The notes: generated from the sequence alone by a model not told the origin. 64,000 nt of DNA from Rhyzopertha dominica (GCA_025024175.1 QCXZ01000041.1:39551786-39615785), one strand, 5' to 3'; positions 10,845 to 24,130 are shown, counted from the first letter of the stretch. Made by a program: numbers and translations.

Positions 10845-11280
10845 ATGTATACGCTGGCGCATCCCGCTTCTGGGAAGGCAACCGAGTGGACGACGGTCCG
10901 TTTCGGCCACCGTCCGAACTGCTGATTGATTTGTAGAGGTCCCATTAGAGGTGGACCGGGGCCCGGGGGCCGGTCGCCGCCCACGGCGGTCCGTCCAAAA
11001 GCGCGGCCGGCCGGATCCGCCGCGCGCCCACCCCGGAGTCCGATAACCAGCGGAGGAATTCTGGCCTCCCCTCACTTATCATCACAGAACAAAGAGCCGG
11101 CTAACACACACTCATTAACAAACACAGGAAAAACAAACTCCTCTAGTCATCGTTGGCACACCTGGGTGGCTCTCTCGCGGTCTCGCCCTCCCCCTCCGGT
11201 CGCCCCCGCGGGTCGCGGGTAACCTAATGTGACCATGGGCGTGCTTTCGTCGGAGCACGGGAGGATCTTCCCCAAAAATC
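10845..11280. promoter_or_regulatory. Strong CpG-rich island
   Basis: This is the most GC-rich stretch of the window (CGGGGCCCGGGGGCCGG, CGCGGCCGGCCGG and CCCCGCGGGTCGCGGG segments), about 430 bp in AT-rich surroundings. ORFs of 65-98 codons in several frames reflect base composition. At its right edge an ATG in a good animal start context (GACCATGG at 11232-11239) opens a short frame MGVLSSEHGRIFPKN that stops near 11332. I see no family match. A promoter with first exon is the simplest reading, but unproven. Confidence 0.4.
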
Positions 11281-13147
11281 GGAAAATAATTAAATTTCCC
11301 CTGATGTTATTCCATCTGGCAGCTCCCTGCTAATTATTACTTCTTACCATTTTTTCACGCTATCAATTTCATAGTCCAATAGATGAAAAAACGTCGTAAG
11401 TTTCGCTTCATTTTGAAAAAAACATGCCAAAAATGACAGTTTCGGTTGTGGACTTGTTCTAAGTTTATCATCATCATTATCAGACTATTAAAATAACCCT
11501 CTAAAGTAAAATCGACAAGAGTACATTTTTCCTTTGTACGAAATCCTTCCGTCCAGGTAATGACACATTTAAATGTAAGACGTTGCTCCAACATGGTGCT
11601 GGTATATACTCTTACAACCAACTTGATGTTTAAAACTTGAGTTTCTCGGCGAAAATATTAGATAAACACCTTCAACCAAATTTCATCTTCGTATAATTAG
11701 GCATCTTCAGAAAAGTGCTTCAAACTACGGAATTTAGAATTCAGTGAGAGGATTGACCATATTTATTAACCTACCTCGAGAAAATCCCGCAATATCCCTA
11801 GATAACTTGGACAAACTAACGGTAATGTTACTTTTCCGCCATATAAAAATATAAGCATAACTTTGGGAAAATGCAGTGGTCTGTGTTATTTACTTTGAAT
11901 GTTTTACTTGCTCCAGTACCAGCCATAAGAGTATTACCTATTTATTGTTTTGCATATTTGGGTAACAAAAGCTTCATCTGTATAAACAAATTGTCGCTTC
12001 TGATCAAGTACCAGCTGCAGTGTCAATTGTGTGCAGTCGAAAATCCTTTTTGAAAATTCTCGGTAAAGTCGAACGCTGCAGCGATTATTTCACCAACAAA
12101 TTAGTGCTATGCCTTATTAATTCTTAAACTGCTTTAATAATTTGATTGGTATTTAAATTTGCCGTCGTCAGATTTAAGGTGATAACTGTTTGCTTAATTT
12201 TTTAATCCAGGCAGAATAGTGCTCGGACACTGGTTCGTCTCCTGTTCACTGTTCCTAATGCTACCAATAAAAAACAGCACTGTAAATTAGAAAAGTATAT
12301 GGCCCACGAATAACGTCCGCAAATATAACAATAAGTAACAATTTTTCGCTGGTTCACGTCTATCAAAGGAAGCAAAAAAGAATTTAACTTTTGTGAGTGT
12401 ATATTTGATAGCTGCTCATCCTCCTTTGTGCTTTAAAGTAGCAGGCTTTTTTTAATCAACAAACTAATAATACTATTACTACTATTATTTTATGTATTAC
12501 AGGATTATGTATATAATTATTTTTTTTTTTACTTTTAGGGTGTAATGGATGCATCCTTACTATTATTTCCTTTGGCTGATTCCATGTCATGTTAATCTTT
12601 TTTTTTATTTGACAGCATCATGTTCGAACCTGTCTTATTTCTTCTGTTGCTCCTTTTTCTCATCAGTCTCCCCCCTCGCTCCACCTGTCTGTTGCTTTCG
12701 TTATCATTATCAAGTGACCAAATCATTCCAGCTGATTTTTTTTGCTTCTGTTTGTCTTATTAATTCATCTAGTACCTAAGGTGATTACATAATAAGGTAC
12801 CAACTCCAGTCTCAAATAGAAAGACACCTTTCTATATTGTGTGAGTGAGAGATGGGGTAGCAAAAATTATCTGATTTATTTCAACTTCACCTTTCAAACC
12901 GGTTGATAGTAGCAAGCAAATAAAATCAAACAAAAAATTGACGATTATTTTTTTCAGTAAGCACCATTATATACTAATATAATAAGTGTTACTAACCGAA
13001 AGAAACAAAGCCATGGTTATATCCATCCTTTGAACTTTTAACACTCTTTCAATGAGAAAATGCCACAAGACATTTGTAGCATGCTTTCAAAGTTTATTAG
13101 CGTTATTGCTTTAATCAGAAATTATCGAACTGGACAATCTCTAAGTA
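11281..13147. other. No firm gene; possible very weak LINE scrap
   Basis: AT-rich with short ORFs only. Around 12545-12780 the minus strand reads KKNQLEWFGHLI and nearby basic residues, reminiscent of the GHL-x-RM block in RTE-like LINE C termini. The match is too short to call. Confidence 0.3.
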
Positions 13148-13289
13148 AAAGTTTCTATAAATAATTGATGCAACGCGGGTGGCGTTGATTTCAAATTTGT
13201 TTGCGCCAACTTTTTGTAACTGCTGCCAAGCTACAATAAGCACAATATATACTGTACTGAAGGTAGTACATATAGCAATGAAATTGAGA
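13148..13289. mobile_element. MITE family 1, left-end fragment
   Basis: GTTTCTATAAATAATTGATGCAACGC at 13151 and the following CTTTTTGTAACTGCTGCCAAG match the left end of the complete copy at 3423-4089. Similarity fades near 13289, and no right end of this copy was found. Confidence 0.65.
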
Positions 13290-13893
13290 CCGTCTGTACG
13301 TATAGTCTACTTCTTAGATGACCCCAGATAGTAAATCTAAAGGAATCGACAACTCCTATTGGCAAAAACACCATCAAGGAAGTGACGTATCGCTACATCA
13401 AAATGTGCCGGTGCATCATCTTGCTACAATCAAATGTCTTCCATTGGAAAAAAATAATACAATCGTGATTGGCATCAGTAGACAAATCTGCAGATTCCAG
13501 CTTCTGTAGATTTTAAATTCTTCCAGTTTAACTGGAATGTACAGATGATAGTATTTTGTCTGTTGATAGTAGTAGATATTAATTTTTTGAAACTGTCTTC
13601 GTTAACTCAAGATATTCAACAAGTGTTTACTTCAGCCTGAAGGGAAATAAAATACCAACAGGTTTAACCCAAGTTACTACCTCGAAAAAATTTTTGAAGG
13701 TATCATGTGGATGGATTAGGTGTGTCAACTTGTAAATTTATTAATCACACTTTAAACATTTTCTTGCTTTTTGGTAATTTTTTTGAACGTCATTTTATGG
13801 AGGTATTATATTATAACCGTTTTTCCAATCATGCCCTTTTTGATTCTTTTTTACGCCAAATGATATAATGACAAAAAATCATATGGTTCTACG
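13290..13893. other. No recognised feature
   Basis: AT-rich spacer between MITE copies. One 63-codon ORF has no recognisable domain. Confidence 0.3.
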
Positions 13894-13895
13894 TA

Positions 13896-14952
13896 TAGGC
13901 TTTCTATAAATGATTCATGCATCCGGACGCTCATGGAAATTATTCGTTAAAGCAGTTTTCCGCCTTTCAGGAAAGTAATACAACTATTGCTTTGACGTAT
14001 ACTTGCCATCTATCGATTGTTGAATTATTTGATATACAGGGTTTCTGTAAATGATTCATGCATCCAGGGCGCTTACGGAAATTATCGATTAAATCAATTT
14101 GCCACCTCTCAGGAAAGTGACGTATACCTGTCATCTGTCGATTTTTGAATTATTTGATATATATTAATATGAGAAAACGCCTGGGAGTGTGTATTTTCAA
14201 CATATTCCGTAGTGCTTTGTGGGATAAATAACTTTAAGGTTGCAGAAAGCTCACATTTCGGAGCTGTGGGGTTATATTGATCTGCTACCTTCAGTTCTAT
14301 CGCCGTGCATATTGTAGCTTGGCAGCAGTTACAAAAAGGCGGCACAAAGGATTCAGAATTCAATGCCGCCTGCGTTGCAGTCATAATCATTTATAGAAGC
14401 TCTGCATTTTGATATGAGAAAACGTGTGGAAGTGCATATTTTGAACATATTCTGTAGTTTTGTGCAATAATCAACTTTAAGTTTGCAGAAAGCTCATATT
14501 TCGGAGCTGTGGGGTCTGGGGTGACACGATTTCGTAAACTTCTAGGTTATGTATCGTATTTTTGAGGTTGTGGCTACAGTAATCCTGTTAAATAATTGTA
14601 CTATGATGGACTGAAATTCACAAATAAGTGGTATTAACATCAGCTGCACTATGCAAAGCTTCCACAATGTAAGGGTGTAGACCGTAGAGGTTGCCACAAG
14701 CCTACTGTACCAATAATTATTGTTATTTCTTACCTTTGAAAGAAAAATAGAACCATAAACTGTTAGAAAATCTTTATGAAGCCATCAATTTCGTGACTGT
14801 AACTTGATCTGCAACCTTCCGTACTATCGTACTCATTGAAGTTGAGTAATCGCCGTGCTTATTGTAGCTTGGCATCAGTTTGAAAAAAAGGCGGCACAAA
14901 GATTCAAAAATCAACGCCGCCCGCGTTGCGTGAATTATTTATAGAAACCCTG
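13896..14952. mobile_element. MITE family 1, outer copy interrupted by a deleted sibling
   Basis: The left terminus is TAGGCTTTCTATAAATGATT, preceded by TA at 13894-13895. The right terminus ends TTATTTATAGAAACCCTG at 14952 and is followed by TA. Removing the inner copy leaves about 690 bp, close to the 667 bp of the complete copy at 3423. Internal blocks shared with that copy include GAAAGCTCATATTTCGGAGC and CCAATAATTATTGTTATTTC. It is non-coding. Confidence 0.8.
14037..14404. mobile_element. MITE family 1, short nested copy with internal deletion
   Basis: It starts CAGGGTTTCTGTAAATGATT right after GATATA and ends AATCATTTATAGAAGCTCTG at 14404. At 368 bp it keeps both ends but lacks the central part of the full copy. 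It sits at a TA of the enclosing copy. The base pair after its right end is CA rather than TA, presumably one later substitution. Confidence 0.8.
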
Positions 14953-15339
14953 TATTATGACCATTTGAGGACGTCGTATCTTCGTCATAGTAACAGACTG
15001 TTTCAATCATCTCAAAATACATTATTATGAATTATTGCAAATAACCCTTATTTCCTATATCGGCACTCGGTATTATAAAATATTTTCCTTTATTATGATA
15101 TGTAATTTAGACAGATTAGCAATAGTTCTTCTGCTTTTATTATATTCAAGAATAAAGGTCATATACATGGCTTTTACCCTTTTCTATTTTCGACTAATTT
15201 TACATTTAAATTCGTTTATACCAAATTTTAGTATTCGTTTATTATAAGTCACTTCCTTACACCGCATTGATAAAGTCATCATCCATTCCTTCCACAACGA
15301 CGCATTTGATACGCCAATGAGTGCACTACAAATAAACCA

Positions 15340-15590
15340 GCACAATTTCAATATGATTCGGGCTGGAATGCGGCCCTACAGACCCGGTGTCTACCGCTCC
15401 TCGGAACGGTGGGAACACCGGGCCGACCGTTCGGTCATTAAATACCAATATTTGTAATCGAATCATCACAAATTCAGACACTACGGCACCGCTCGATGGG
15501 ACCCAGCTATCCTTCTGCAGCGCAACAGTCGCAGGCCTCATTACGCGTCCGCCGTGGCAGACAGTATGTCACCGGCTACTGTTCAATTGA
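15340..15590. promoter_or_regulatory. CpG-rich island, unassigned
   Basis: About 250 bp is richer in CpG than its flanks, with 67- and 71-codon ORFs on opposite strands. No motif assigns a product. It may be regulatory or a small exon. Confidence 0.25.
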
Positions 15591-16014
15591 GATTAAGTCA
15601 TTACTTGCCAGGCCTGTGACGGAACGGTTACCAATTACGATGTTATAGCTCCATTCAATAAAATGTGGCCTTTGGGTTGATTCAGTGTGTTGTGCTTTGG
15701 ATTGGAAGAAAACGATATGACGCAGACTTACGAAAAAGGATCTAATGATGTTTTCAGAGTTTGTGGAGAAGCTACATACGCTCACGTTGTCATGACAAGA
15801 GAAAATAGCTATCAATTTCAAACGTCTGATGTTTTAGAGACAAAGATGCAGGAACTATAGCTTTGATTCCATGTTTCACCTGTATCAGTTGTCCTGAAAA
15901 TGAAAATTTCGAATTCAAGGTTTCAAGTTTGATTCCCTGAGAAACGTACCCGTACACCCCTATGCTGCACTCCTGACCACCTTACAGTAAAACTACAATG
16001 ACCTTTTATAATTT
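15591..16014. other. No recognised feature
   Basis: Mixed AT-rich sequence. An 81-codon minus-strand ORF has no recognised domain. The mariner 3' terminal repeat should lie here but I could not place it. Confidence 0.3.
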
Positions 16015-16791
16015 TTAGTTTTCGACATAGTCGCCATTTACACTAATGCACTTCGACCATCAATGCTACAACATCTCAACAGCGTCCTGGAACCTCTGCA
16101 ACCATCTCTCTACAGCTTGCATCAGTTCATCGTTACTGCAAGAATTTTTCCCACGTGCAAGCTTTCTTTTAATTTGGGGAACAGCCCGTAATTGCTGGGG
16201 GGCGTGACCTAGCGAATATGGTGGTGCTCCACTAATACAAAGCCAACTTGGTGTATGGCAGCCATGGAATCATGGTGTTTATCTCTAAGAACGTATAGTA
16301 ATTGAGAAATCAATTGTGGGTAATAGAGCCCCTTTTGCCAATAGTCAGTCAGAACCATTCCTTGAGCATTCCAGAACACAGACAGCAATACATTTGCAGC
16401 AGATAGCACTACTTTGAATTTACGTGGAGGATGAGAAACGCAATGTTTCCACTAGTTTACTTTAGGCTTTGGTCCATGGTTACATACCGATTAAGAAAGT
16501 TTGTGGTTGGTTAACATTTGGGGCACCCATCTTGTACTCATCTTTTTCATATCTAATTTTTTAGTTAGAATGTGGTGCATCACACCATATGATATTGTTA
16601 CTGGCAAGACACCGTCATGTTGATTTTTACAGGATCTTATTCTGCATTTCAAATCTCGACACCAGCGTCTGATTGTCTTAAGAAACTATAGACTTCCCAA
16701 TACTTTCCACAATGGCTTCATGAATTTAAGTTGGCTCAATACCCTTTTCCTGGAGGTATTTTATCACGGTTTTTTGTTTTACAGGAGCCAT
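16015..16791 (-). pseudogene. mariner-family transposase relic
   Basis: IS630/Tc1/mariner-superfamily transposase, broken by stops, deletions and frame changes. From the ATG at 16789-16791 it reads MAPVKQKTVIKYLQEKGIEPT and IHEAIVESIGKS (N-terminal helix-turn-helix). Later come WKHCVSHPPRKFKVVLSA, then VFWNAQGMVLTDYWQKG with the second catalytic Asp of the VFWDAQG motif altered to Asn. MAAIHQVGFVLVEH, YGLFPKLKESL and CISVNGDYVEN follow, with the stop at 16015-16017. The HDNAPAH block is reduced to HHDS, and the SPDLAPSDF segment with the third catalytic residue is largely deleted. The family is usually about 345 codons; only about 259 codons' worth remain. Terminal repeats not located. Confidence 0.75.
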
Positions 16792-17679
16792 TTTTATTAA
16801 GAATTACGACACACTGTTCAAGAATTAGCCACGCAACAACAACGCTTTGAGATACAAAGTTGATACTTTGTAGAGATGATCAATAAATGTCAGTTAACCA
16901 ACTATCAAAGACATTAAACAAGCAACCACTTAGAAATAAGTCAGGGGCGGGACATATGATAAATAGCTTTTACATGAATGCTGCGCGCACACACAGAAGT
17001 TTTTTAGAATTTTTTTAAAGTTAAGAGGCAACGTAATTGGCTGCCGCCCATATTAATAAACAGTAAAAAGCTTGAGGATATTAACGATTACCGTTTAAAG
17101 CTTGACAGGTCAGGTCAGGTCAACACGGTTGCAGATGGTATTTTGCAGCAATGTGCCTAATCTGCATTTCAACTTAATTCCCACTGTAATTGTCTTAATC
17201 GCAGTTCGTAAGCGAGGTTCCAAGTCCTGCATGGTCGATTTTAGACTGACTAGTTGTTTCGGTTAAACTGAAAATGTTCAAGAGTGTTCTCTACACAAAA
17301 TTACTTGAGTGCTTTCAATCCATATTGACAACTGACTAGTATGAATTCATTCCTGGTAAACAGACAGAAATTTATACATCTATACAATTTTTTTATTTTC
17401 CTGGATCTTGGAAGGTTTTGATGTCCACACAACATGTGTCTGGAATCTGAGTTACCGGAAGTACTGTGAGGTAGTTGAGAATACCTCATAATGTACTTAA
17501 TTCGAAAAAGCAGATGCGGTGAGGAAACTCTTGAGCTATTGCTGAAGACCTATCCCAGAACCCAATTAATGGGCTAACAGCAAGGACTAGATACTATCTA
17601 ACAAAATGATAACAAGCCTAGGCATAAATGGGCGATTTTTAGCCCAAGGGACTGTAGAAATTGGCGACAGCCCTATGCA
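16792..17679. other. No recognised gene
   Basis: AT-rich. The overlapping AGGTC repeats at about 17107-17121 are too short to interpret. Confidence 0.3.
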
Positions 17680-19580
17680 ACCTATATAAAGCAAGTATCT
17701 ATCGGTTACATAACTTCTGGTTGGAAAAAATGTAACCTTTAAAGATAACTCAGGGCTAAAGCTTTTAGACCAATCCACTCAACACCGTTTTTTAAGGCTT
17801 TAAAGAAACTATTTGATAGGCACATTAAGGACGACGCATTGGTACACAGTGACACGACCGAAAAGGTCTAAGAGCAACATGCAACACTCTATGTTTTTGA
17901 TGTTGGGGTAACTTTTGATAGCTCCTTTTTTGACTCAAGAGAAAGTAGAAGAGCGTTAATCACTGACTCCATGCTTAGAAACAAGGTCGTCAGAACTTCT
18001 CTAGGGCAGGCAATCAGATAAATCGCAATTAAAGAGAGTTGTCAGCAGGCAGATGTCTCGTGGTCGCTACGGTGAAGCCTTAGAATGGAGTATTGGCCAA
18101 GGGAAGTAAACCAGAAAAGTGTTTATGCACAGGGATATGCGGACGATATCACCATCCTGATATGCGAGTAGTCTGAAGAAGCTTTGTCGAATCTGGCACA
18201 GCAGGCACCAAAAACCGTTCAGATATGGTGTACTAGGGAAGGACTAGGAGTCAAATGTACAAAAATATCAGTGCTACCGTTCACAAAAAAACCTTCAACA
18301 TCTGAAGGAACTGAAATTCTGGGGATAGGATGTACCGTTGAAAAATAAGGTTTAAATACCTGCATGGTAGGAAGAACGTAAGAACTTAAGCTAAAAGTGG
18401 TTTATTGGGTTTATACTAAAGTTATGAGTCATTACTATAATGGTACAATTTCGTCAACAAGTGTTAAAATTTGGTTAAAAGACAAGGCAAGCAACCCACA
18501 GCACGGAGATGACGCGCACAAGGCACAAACTCTTCCGATGTCATGGAAATGTTACTAGGTCGGCATTTATTGCACCTTATAGGTTGGAAACCGCAGATCA
18601 TGAACACTCATTGGAAAAAGGATCGCACACCGAAATATTCAAGATATTAAATGATAGCTGCACGCTAAGCATGTAGTCGGACAGAAGTAGCGTGATGCTT
18701 GACTTCCAGAAACTTTTCAGGGTACTATCGTTGAAGGCGTAGAAGCTAGTCATATGGTGGGGATATCGGGATCGGGAGACATATAGTTCAGTTCAAAAAC
18801 AAAACGTGCCGGGAGCATACAGTGTTTGAAAATGCGATAGCATTAAGCTAGACAGTCTTTGCACCGTTTTCCAAAATAAGTCGAGTAATGTTTTTTATTA
18901 GGGACTGGAGATAATAAGCGGATTCGAATTCGTCATTAAGGACAGTCAAGCGGCAATAACAGCCTTGGAAATTAATTCCTAGATAGACTTCGTGTCTTGA
19001 GAGTGGAGGTATTGGTGGAAACGATAGTAACGAGTGGACAGACCTACTAGTTAAAAAAAACCTACTCGTAGAGTAATACGTCTGTCTGCATGGTGGAAGG
19101 CCAAAGAACATCACCTTTACTGGGTGGCTGTCTCTAGATTCTGTTAATCGCATATATTCATAAGGAGTTTGTTTGAAGTCAAAGTACAGAACGGCCGCAA
19201 TTAAGCAAGGCTAATCTAAGACCAGCAAATGGACTGCTTAGGGAACACTTATCTAGAAGTGGATGAATGAAAATAAAACTTCGTGACATATCCTATTTGA
19301 GTGTCAGGTACTTATGGAGGAAAAAGAGCGTTTCTTCCCATCCATTGAATATATTCTAAAATTTATTAAGAGTACGGGACTAAGATAATATTATAGTATA
19401 CTTCTTAAGAAGTAGGTACTGGAGGCCAACAGCTATGAGCTGTAGGGCTTTCAGCACTACTACCGTACCCAATAAAAATAACAAATATCAGAAATCGCAA
19501 GTAGAATCGTAGCTTAAGTAACCGAGTGGACAACCGTATTAAGCAGGAAAGATTTTGTGCAGAATTATGGATTTGACCGA
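17680..19580 (+). pseudogene. R1-type LINE relic: RT plus RNase H traces
   Basis: Heavily decayed plus-strand LINE. I can follow GYITSGWKK, then AKAFRPIHSTPFFKALKKLF and DRHIKDD (about 17755-17840), ALYVFDVGVTFD (fourth RT block region), YADDITILI with YADD at 18136-18147, TVQIWCTREGLGVKCTK, then LPFTKK and EILGIGC. Near 18890-19060 a fragment reading KDSQAAITALE followed by NEWTDLLVK matches the RNase H domain (TDSQAAI, HSG-x-x-GNE-x-AD) found in R1- and I-group LINEs. Stops are frequent in every frame, so this is an old copy. Ends are not defined; no tail seen. Confidence 0.7.
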
Positions 19581-22480
19581 AATAGACTTCACCGCTAAGA
19601 AAATAAAATGGTGATGAGAGTTAATTATGTTATTTTAAATTTGATGACAAAAATATGAAATGGCGGAACAGTTCCAGTAGATAAACCAACTGGAAGAATT
19701 TTGAACATTAAGGTATACATTGCAGGCTGTCCTGAAAATCTAGCTGACAAAATACAAGAAGGGATGAAACGGCACTTCAATATCTGCAAAAATCCTTTTC
19801 AAATATGTTGACATTTTAGAACCTTTCGTGTGATTAAGATGAGGATTTGGATATATCACCGAAAGTAGATCCATTTATATTTTTTGTTCTATTATATCTC
19901 ATAAAAGTTCGAAGAGAATTGCGATTATAAAACATATTCTAGTACTGGTAACCTCAAGAAGTTTCATGTCCCATTCTAAGCTACACACAAAATTTTTGTA
20001 AATACTTAAATAAATAAATCATCGCAATTATGTTTTGCCATGATATCTGCCTACAGACTTTAAAAGTGTAGTAGACCCCATTTTGTCCAAAGATTAGCAC
20101 GAAAAGTATTTGGGGACAATATAGTTACACGTCTTCATATAAAATTTTAAAAATGGTCAAATACGAAATTTTAAAATGATCGTTAAATGCTCTATTTAGG
20201 AATTACATAATTTCTGCCAAATTTTAATTAACTAAAGGCATTCTCACTTTCTAAAAAAACAGACTTTGAGGTACTTCTTTGAAATAAATTTGATTTTATT
20301 ATATAGAAGAACATGTGCGATGGTTGAGAGCATCTGTATTCAGTTGTATCACCAGTACAAATTAATGTCGGTATAAGTTATGTATCGCGCAAGGCGAAGC
20401 CACACGGATACTTTTTGCCAAGAGATAAATGCAAAACAGCATCGGTAGCCATCTAGACGTGTACGAGAAAGGGCATTACCATTCCATAAACTCGGCAGAT
20501 TGCGTGTTCGATAAAAATAGTCTTTGAACACGGCGAGCGTCTTCTTCCACCAGGTGTTGAAGGAGCGCGCGTTAAAAAAAGGAGAAACACCTGTCCAACT
20601 CGCTGCTCAATATGGAAAGTGCTTCAGACGATACCTAGACTCTCATCACTGACGGGTTCATTATTATTTGAATTTCACGCAATTGATTTAGTATTATGGC
20701 TTTCCTATTCAAATCGACGTTTTATACGGCAACCGTCAGGAGGAATGTTGCGGTACAACACCCAGGCTTAATTTTAACGTTTGTGTCATGTGTTTTCGGG
20801 AAAAAAACGCGTTTGGTTGCTTCAGTGACAGCATACAATGACCAACTGGACAAAAAGTTCTACTAATACGGATATGACAAATAAATAAACCTCATGAACC
20901 TTGGCCTGAGTTCACAAATGTAGACTTACATTTTATATCGCTGAAAAAAAGTAAACCTGAAATAACGGATTTAATTCTACTTCCGTTGATAATAAGGGTT
21001 AAGTATTAATTAGCGAAAGCTAGACTTGGCCCCGTATTGTTGCTACAATAATAAAGACATTATTATTAATAATAAATTGTTTAGGTCAAGGTTGGTTTAA
21101 AACTACGCTAAACTACGTCTAAAATACATTTAAATGTTTGTACACAAGATTACGAAGACAAAATCTTTATTGGTATTGTCAGTAATTCTAGTTATACGAG
21201 TATTATTTGGCATGAATCAATATTCCTTAAATTGGTTTATTTTTCAAATATGCAGTATGTTAACATAATAGTCCTTATAAAAGCCAATGAATCAAGAAGC
21301 ACAAAAATAATATGGAATATCTTAAACAACTTACATGTACCGCTGAATGATTAAAACGTATCTCCTATTTTTAGATGAAATGTTTTTCTGAATCACCTAT
21401 AATTAACTTAATTATCTAATTTTGCATTTGACGTCTATCTTCTAACCTTTTCAAAACTTAAGCTTATCTAGTTTACATGCACGCTTTACAGACTGATTTA
21501 TTTGCTAGGTATTATTATACCACAGTAGCCGGACGAAACCAACATTATTACAAAATATTCTATTGATGTTGCACATAATTGAAAAATTAGACAGATTGTA
21601 AAAATTCACATGAACAACAAGAACAACCTACAATTTGTCGTTTATGGTAACGACATTTGTATCAACAATTGGTTGCTTGATTTTCACAGCCGAGCTGTCA
21701 CATAAGCTTGTTTTTTAAATTGCAATTAAGATTTAACTTATTTACTTTCTACATTTCATTGGTTCCTTTTGAAAACTCTTCTAATTGATGGATTGTTACT
21801 GCGTATTCATGTAAACTTTCAATTATTTGTGTTATTTAAGTGTTTGCAATTAGGCATTCCAACGACCTGTCAAACAAAATCCAACATGGCCGTTGTGGGC
21901 AACCATAACAGCCTTATGATTGAAAAGTGCCACGCTTTGTGTTTTTATAAAGTTGTGAGTTCTTATTGTCCCTTTTTTAACATATTATTAATGTTTTTTA
22001 AACGAAAACGCCTGTTACGTGCCTAGTGCTTGGCTATGGAAATCGAAGTCACAAAGATGACGTAATGTTGTATTCAGTTCTTGCTGCTTTAAAACACAAA
22101 TTTGTCACGGACAAAAAGATTATCATCAGAAAGGCGTAGGGTCCTATAGATAACTGCAATTAGGAAAGACGATAGTGTTTGCCCCATCTTATCCTTTTAA
22201 ATAGATGAGCAGTGCTTGAAATCATGTATGAGCCAAACTGAAACTGCACACGGGGGTATTTGGATCTGCGCACAAGGGAATTTCATAAATGGAAATACAC
22301 ATGGTTGTCAGAACACAGAACCGGCTGCAGGGCTGGATGATATAACATACCACGACGCTACTGGCCGCCAATAACAGTTAAAAATGTCGCCAATTGTAAA
22401 CACGCATTCGCCAACTCTATATCCATAAAAGTGCAATATACTTGCCTATATCTCATTCCACACAGTGTGCACAACATGAT
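19581..22480. other. Long AT-rich stretch without a supported gene
   Basis: No ORF here has a convincing domain. At about 20577-20635 the plus strand reads GETPVQLAAQYGK, which resembles one ankyrin-repeat helix pair. A single repeat without neighbours is not enough to call. Confidence 0.3.
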
Positions 22481-22499
22481 TTTTTTTTTTAAAGTTATT

Positions 22500-23290
22500 C
22501 TTTGTAATGTAGACCTAAACGTACAGCGTGAGCAAATAAGACAGGTGGCCGGTCATATCTCATAAACCAATAGCCCTAGAGCTTTGAGGTAAAAAATTTC
22601 TTAAGTAAAGTGGCCAAGAAAAATTGCTGGAAAATATTTTCGAGTTTGTAAAGTGACCGCTAGAGTGCGTAGTGGTACCTCCAAATTGCAAAATTAATGT
22701 TTGTGTCATTTTTAGCCTAATAAATGTCTGTGGTATTAAAAAATTTAAGATTGTTTGGATTAAAATCTACCACTTTTGACTAGAACATTTTTTGTATGTG
22801 GACCGCAAGAGGGCGGTTTCTGAAGTTACTACCTAACTATCGATTTTTTTCGAAATTTTTAAATGCAACGATATAAGGCTGTTTCCTTCATTAAAAGAAC
22901 AATTGAATATAGGCTAAAATGAAACCGCACCATTTACAAATTTCGAAAAAAATTGATTTTAGGACTTCTAACATCGCTGCTGGCATTCGATTTTTTAACG
23001 ATTTTATGAAAATCATCTGGCGGTGGCTTTATAACCTACGACGTAGGTTGTTGGTACGGTCTGTAAATATAAAGACTTACATTGCCGATTATTGGTCACT
23101 TGGTGTAAATCGGTAATGTTTATGTTTATGAATGTTTATGAACTACGGCGTAGGTTGTCGGTACGATCGGTAAGTCACCGATTGCTCAATGAGCTCACTG
23201 GAACAGCCCGGCGAAAAAAGAGCTCAGTGAAAGAAAATTATTAATGATTAATCTTTGTCAAACGGATGAATCAAAGATACAGACACCAAG
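22500..23290. repeat. Dispersed repeat with internal inverted arms
   Basis: This region contains arms at 22839-22865 and 22931-22957 that are near-perfect inverted copies (ATCGATTTTTTTCGAAATTT against ATCAATTTTTTTCGAAATTT). It also has two direct copies of ACG-ACGTAGGTTGTTGGTACGG (23040 and 23140, about 105 bases apart). The right part (about 23125-23285) recurs in inverted orientation at about 48730-48890. It is non-coding, probably a non-autonomous transposon of unknown class. Confidence 0.45.
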
Positions 23291-23740
23291 AAGCTATCTT
23301 CCTGTTTATGTTTAAAGGCTTACCATACATTGGCAGCGTAGTTCTAAACATTCATTAGTACACCTAGTGTAAAGGTATCTAACCCTTAGATATAAGATCC
23401 ATACCATCACAAAAACATAATTTATAAGAAGCCTTCAGAATGTAGCATCCATTTTGGCTGCTATTACCTACTAACTTCGTTGCACAAAGCTAGTCGCTTG
23501 AAATTGCATCAAACCTGATTGATCTTGAACATAGAGTGCAGCTTCATCTGCTTAGGGTTCTATGACTGTTTTGTGTTGGGCTTCTATACAAAATAATGCC
23601 ATTGTGCTCAACTTGTACTACAGCTAACTTCACGAAACCCGAACCTAGTGCAGTTCTTGTGCAATTAACTAAGTATATTCAGATTTGGTGTTAAAATTAA
23701 GGTAAACCGAGATACCAGTAAAATAGTACTATATGTATAT
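23291..23740. other. No recognised feature
   Basis: Mixed sequence without a supported ORF or repeat. Confidence 0.3.
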
Positions 23741-24130
23741 TACAAACACTACAGGCCTAGCTGGCTCATGACCCTTCCGTTGTTTCCTACTCTGTGACAT
23801 TTTCCAGTTAAGCACCCTTAGTTCCTTCAAATCCTGTTCTATCACTGTATTTGCGGTCTTTTTCATCTTCGTCTACCCAAAATATCACCCATCAGTCCTT
23901 GCATTGTCTCTCTATCATTGACTAGTCTTGCCACATTTAATACCAGTCATCTCTATTTGGAAAACCGCCTTTATCACACCCGTTTTTAAATCTGGTAATA
24001 CTCATCTTGTTGAAAATTATAGACCGATCTCGTAAACTATGTATTTTTGGAAAACTATTCGAGAGAATAATATTTGATTAATTATTTTTTTGTATAAAAT
24101 CTCTGTTAAACATCGAACAACACAATTTCA

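Noticed and set aside
12545..12780. RTE-like LINE C-terminal scrap (QLEWFGHLI)
   Set aside because: Only about ten residues match; surrounding text does not follow the family order.
17107..17121. Nuclear-receptor response element (overlapping AGGTCA copies)
   Set aside because: Too short and isolated; could be a simple repeat.
20577..20640. Ankyrin-repeat coding sequence (GETPVQLAAQYGK)
   Set aside because: Only one half-repeat is visible, with no neighbouring repeats or splice-bounded exon.
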